A stretch of DNA of 15,939 bases from an uncultured beta proteobacterium (GTDB taxonomy: Bacteria; Pseudomonadota; Gammaproteobacteria; Burkholderiales; Burkholderiaceae_C): contig CAIMHL010000103.1 in NCBI GenBank assembly GCA_903840825.1, positions 1 through 15,939 on the forward strand. The letters run 5' to 3'. Of this stretch, positions 13,634 to 15,939 are shown piece by piece. The notes beneath the pieces are model-generated. The model was not told the origin of the DNA, searched no databases, and worked only from the letters and a program-made list of their open reading frames with translations. Every line of letters begins with the position of its first letter. The stretch's first letter is position 1. The position numbers and the translations under genes are program-made.

Positions 13634-14509
13634 ATGTCCATCACCCGAATTCCTCCCATTCAATGTTTGTTGACGTTTGAGACACTGGCCCGCCTGCGCA
13701 GCGTGACCCAAACCGCTGAAGAACTCTGCGTGACGCCCAGTGCGGTCAGCCACCGGGTCAAGCAGCTGGAGCAAATCATCGGCGCCAAGCTATTTGGCAG
13801 GGCCGATTTTTCGCTCACCACTGACGGCAGCGAATACCTAGCCCATGTACGTGAAGGCTTGACCACCCTGCAAAAGTTCCCCACATTGTCCACCACGACC
13901 ACCAGCAAGCGCAAGCTGCGCCTGGCGGTGACGCCCACCTTTTCGCGATCCATCCTGATGCCCCGCTTGCGCCAGTTTATTGAGGCTTACCCCGAGATTG
14001 ACTTGACGCTGCAAGTCTCGATTCCCTTGCTGGATGTGGTGGCTGAAGACGCCGACTTGTTGATCCGCTTTGGTACCGGCCGCTACGCCGACCTGGAGCA
14101 TGTGTGCCTGATGAAAGACGAAGTCACCCCCATGGCTTCACCGGCCTATGTTCGCGAACACGGGCCTTTCACCTCCCCTGAAGACCTGGAAGGTGAAAAC
14201 CTGTTGCGCAGCCCGCTGGAGCCTTGGCGCACCTGGTTTGCTGGCAACAACCAGGATTGGCCAGAACCTGTGGAGGGCTCCCAGTTCAACGATATTGGCC
14301 TTCTGTGCGATGGCGCAGCGGCAGGCTTGGGTGTCGGGCTGATCCGCCTGAAACTGGGCGCCCCCTGGCTGGAAAACGGCACGCTGGTTCGGCTCTACGA
14401 CCGCAACGTGCCCAGCCCTCACGCCCACTACCTGTGCTGGCGCACCGGTGTTATGTCCCGCTGGGAGTGCGCGGCCTTTGCTGATTGGCTGAAAAAGATT
14501 GTGATCTAG
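13634..14509 (+). CDS. LysR-family transcriptional regulator, GcvA-like
   Basis: A 291-residue regulator with an N-terminal winged helix-turn-helix (about 8-67: SVTQTAEELCVTPSAVSHRVKQLE-like core, here split over residues 23-46) and a periplasmic-binding-protein-like effector domain (about 93-290). The effector domain features DLLIRFGTGRYADL and GLGVGLIRL, which resemble the GcvA subgroup. The ligand and targets are unknown; LysR regulators often control the divergent gene, but here that is the housekeeping psd, so the real target may be elsewhere. The gene converges on the SOUL-family gene with only 4 bp between stop codons and no terminator. Confidence 0.88.
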   Translation: MSITRIPPIQCLLTFETLARLRSVTQTAEELCVTPSAVSHRVKQLEQIIGAKLFGRADFSLTTDGSEYLAHVREGLTTLQKFPTLSTTTTSKRKLRLAVTPTFSRSILMPRLRQFIEAYPEIDLTLQVSIPLLDVVAEDADLLIRFGTGRYADLEHVCLMKDEVTPMASPAYVREHGPFTSPEDLEGENLLRSPLEPWRTWFAGNNQDWPEPVEGSQFNDIGLLCDGAAAGLGVGLIRLKLGAPWLENGTLVRLYDRNVPSPHAHYLCWRTGVMSRWECAAFADWLKKIVI

Positions 14510-14513
14510 CGCT

Positions 14514-15188
14514 TTAAGGGGCCAGATCCAGCCAAATCTCATTGCGCCGCAGAAACCACGGTGTGAACGGTGGGTCGTAGCGGGACAGTACGGGCTCTCC
14601 CGCCCAGGCAATGTTGGCGGCGCGCAGGCCCTTTTGTAGTTGAGCCAGATGCTCGTTGTAATTTGACTCTGACCAGAACCCCGAATAACGGATCACGGCC
14701 ACACGCTTAGGCGCTACATCGCGCAACATGACGCGCGAGTCGAGGGGCTCCGGTGCGTTGGCTGTGGTGATGCCCTTGGGCAAAACAAACTGCACCAAAT
14801 AACCGCCCGCAGTTGGTGTTTGTGTCACAGGTGCTGTCATTTCCAGCTTCATGGGAACCGCTGCCTGCGTGACAGGTGCCGTCATGGCCATCTTGCGCTC
14901 GCCTTTGTTTTTTCCAAAGATGTAGCCCGCCAAAATCGGGAAAGCGCGGTTACCGGCGTCATTGGCATCGGCAACTACCAGCACTTCAGCCACCGTGTAG
15001 GGTGCGTATTCACGCAGCTCAATGCCATCCAAGGTACGCTGGACGGTGAAGGTGGGCTCTTCAGTAGCGTGACTGGTTAAAGGCAACATGCTTAAACCTA
15101 ATACGGCTACAGCAGCGCACACACGCGCTAGCCAAGTAAATGGGCCTTCGTGCGAGGCTTTGTCCGCGAAATACAGTGGGATGGTCAT
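14514..15188 (-). CDS. SOUL haem-binding family protein, exported
   Basis: A 224-residue protein. A hydrophobic segment at 19-37 ending SHA before TEEPTF (about residue 41) looks like a signal peptide behind a long n-region, so the protein is probably periplasmic or anchored. The SOUL/HBP domain follows: VQRTLDGIELREYAPYTVAEV (49-69), KMAMTAPVTQ, a second MTAPVTQ copy about 15 residues on, VAVIRYSGFWSESNY, and a C-terminal RYDPPFTPWFLRRNEIWL. Family members bind haem or related tetrapyrroles, but the bacterial role is not established. No Shine-Dalgarno sequence is seen and the start is uncertain. It lies 67 bp downstream of the fasciclin gene, with a hairpin between. Confidence 0.85.
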   Translation of the reverse strand: MTIPLYFADKASHEGPFTWLARVCAAVAVLGLSMLPLTSHATEEPTFTVQRTLDGIELREYAPYTVAEVLVVADANDAGNRAFPILAGYIFGKNKGERKMAMTAPVTQAAVPMKLEMTAPVTQTPTAGGYLVQFVLPKGITTANAPEPLDSRVMLRDVAPKRVAVIRYSGFWSESNYNEHLAQLQKGLRAANIAWAGEPVLSRYDPPFTPWFLRRNEIWLDLAP

Positions 15189-15215
15189 AAATATTAATTG
15201 TCATTAATGAAAGAC

Positions 15216-15242
15216 CCGCAGGTTGTTTGCACAACCATGCGG
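15216..15242 (-). other. Long hairpin with GCAA loop between fasciclin and SOUL genes
   Basis: On the minus strand CCGCA-T-GGTTGT pairs with ACAACC-TGCGG: 11 base pairs with one bulged base, closed by the four-base loop GCAA, a GNRA-type tetraloop. It begins 13 nt after the fasciclin stop codon. It is followed by GTCTTTCATT, with no U-run, so partial termination or mRNA stabilisation fits better than full termination. Confidence 0.6.
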
Positions 15243-15255
15243 ATCAGCTTCCAAG

Positions 15256-15711
15256 TTACTTGGGAATAACGACGGTGTCAATCACATGGATCACGCCGTT
15301 GTCAGCAACGATGTCGGTTTTAACGACTTTTGCACCATCGACCTGTACGCCACCCGCCGTGGTGACAGTGAGCTCTGAACCCTGAACGGTTTTAACTTTT
15401 CCTGCCTTCACATCAGCCGCCATAACTTTGCCTGCCACGACGTGGTAGGTCAACACAGCGGTCAACTTGGCTTTGTCTTTAAGCAGGGCATCCAGGTCAG
15501 CCTTGGGGATTTTTGCAAAGGCTTCATCCGTAGGTGCAAACACGGTGAAGGGACCTTTGCCTTTCAGCGTGTCCACCAGGCCTGCAGCGCCTAGGGCGGC
15601 AGCGAGGGTTTTGAAGCTGCCAGCGGCAACCGCTGTATCAACGATGTCCTTGGCTTGAGCAGAAAATGCAACGCCAATAGCGAGGAGGGAGGCAATGAGT
15701 GTCTTTTTCAC
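15256..15711 (-). CDS. Secreted fasciclin (FAS1) domain protein
   Basis: A 151-residue protein starting at a GTG at 15711, read as MKKTLIASLLAIGVAFSAQA, a classic signal peptide cleaved before KDIVDT. An ATG at 15759 would add 16 unneeded residues before the signal, so GTG is preferred; TGGA lies about 8 nt upstream. The rest is a single FAS1 domain with all hallmarks: the H1 motif PFTVFAPTDEAF, the YH motif LTYHVVAGKV, and the H2 motif NGVIHVIDTVVIPK at the C-terminus. FAS1 proteins mediate adhesion or act in the periplasm; the bacterial role is poorly defined. It probably heads an operon with the SOUL-family gene. The 228 bp upstream to the window edge hold no gene I can support; a weak TTTCAA-17-TAAATT promoter may lie there. 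Confidence 0.9.
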   Translation of the reverse strand: MKKTLIASLLAIGVAFSAQAKDIVDTAVAAGSFKTLAAALGAAGLVDTLKGKGPFTVFAPTDEAFAKIPKADLDALLKDKAKLTAVLTYHVVAGKVMAADVKAGKVKTVQGSELTVTTAGGVQVDGAKVVKTDIVADNGVIHVIDTVVIPK

Positions 15712-15939
15712 GAGAGTATCCAGTAGAAGTAAGATTTCAAGCTGCCAAAAATGTGGCAAACCGTAATTTACTGCTTAAAGGTATCACTTGAAACTGTGCG
15801 GTTAATTTTGTTACTCGTTAGTATTTTCTACTTGCAAGCCAAAAAGTGGCGGCCGCTGGACTCGCGCATCGAGGTTTGCACGCATTTCCACAGTCCTGCT
15901 TTCCCCCGGTTCAAATCACCCTGAACCCATGCGTACCGT

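Noticed and set aside
13562..13774. N-terminal extension of phosphatidylserine decarboxylase
   Set aside because: It overlaps the start of the LysR gene and has no resemblance to Psd; the ATG at 13561 gives the usual 281-residue proenzyme.
14820..14900. Repeated ACAGGTGC-GTCAT sequence as a DNA repeat element
   Set aside because: It encodes the two MTAPVTQ motifs of the SOUL domain, so protein constraint explains it.
15901..15939. tRNA-like T-arm sequence GGTTCAAATC and a possible gene start ATGCGTACC at 15929
   Set aside because: The bases flanking the T-loop-like sequence do not pair as a T-stem, and only 11 nt follow the ATG, so neither a tRNA nor a CDS can be supported.
15760..15939. 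Small minus-strand frame of about 24 codons preceded by a GGA
   Set aside because: It is too short, has no recognisable features and lies in the probable promoter region of the fasciclin gene.

Overview
The window looks like chromosomal DNA from a betaproteobacterium, most likely a member of the Comamonadaceae (Rhodoferax/Polaromonas type). This rests on the moderately GC-rich, codon-dense coding, on a Burkholderiales-type DUF3567 protein and a DUF3108 protein, and on the close similarity of the remaining proteins to families common in that group. No rRNA, tRNA, CRISPR array, transposase or phage gene is visible. The genus is an inference from remembered families; no search was run.

Layout. 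(1) 1-3886, all on the minus strand: a PQQ-dependent sorbosone/glucose-type dehydrogenase, a small periplasmic cytochrome c, and a TonB-dependent receptor that closely resembles E. coli PqqU (YncD), the outer-membrane PQQ importer. The first codons of a DUF2946-like gene lie beyond it. Together they read as a cofactor uptake, sugar oxidation and electron transfer cassette. (2) 3887-4224: an AT-rich regulatory region, followed by a TraR/DksA zinc-finger gene with an FNR-type dyad in its promoter, and a MarC-family membrane protein. (3) 5275-5988: a vapBC toxin-antitoxin pair with a recognisable promoter. (4) 5990-8040: a MipA/OmpV outer-membrane protein between an intact FAH-family hydrolase gene and a short, internally deleted remnant of the same gene, the scar of a duplication. 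(5) 8095-9586: a DUF3108 protein and a DUF3567 protein, closed by a bidirectional terminator. (6) 9631-14509: housekeeping and metabolic genes, namely omega-amino acid:pyruvate aminotransferase, purU, a crotonase-fold protein lacking both catalytic glutamates, phosphatidylserine decarboxylase, and a GcvA-like LysR regulator. (7) 14514-15759: a SOUL haem-binding protein and a fasciclin-domain protein, both exported and probably cotranscribed.

The strongest functional story is the PQQ cassette: no pqq biosynthesis genes are present in the window, and the import receptor is encoded in the same transcription unit as the PQQ enzyme, which suggests use of scavenged PQQ. The most unusual structural observations are the FAH gene remnant, the 22-bp FNR-like motif that occurs twice, and the paired hairpins between the dehydrogenase and cytochrome genes.
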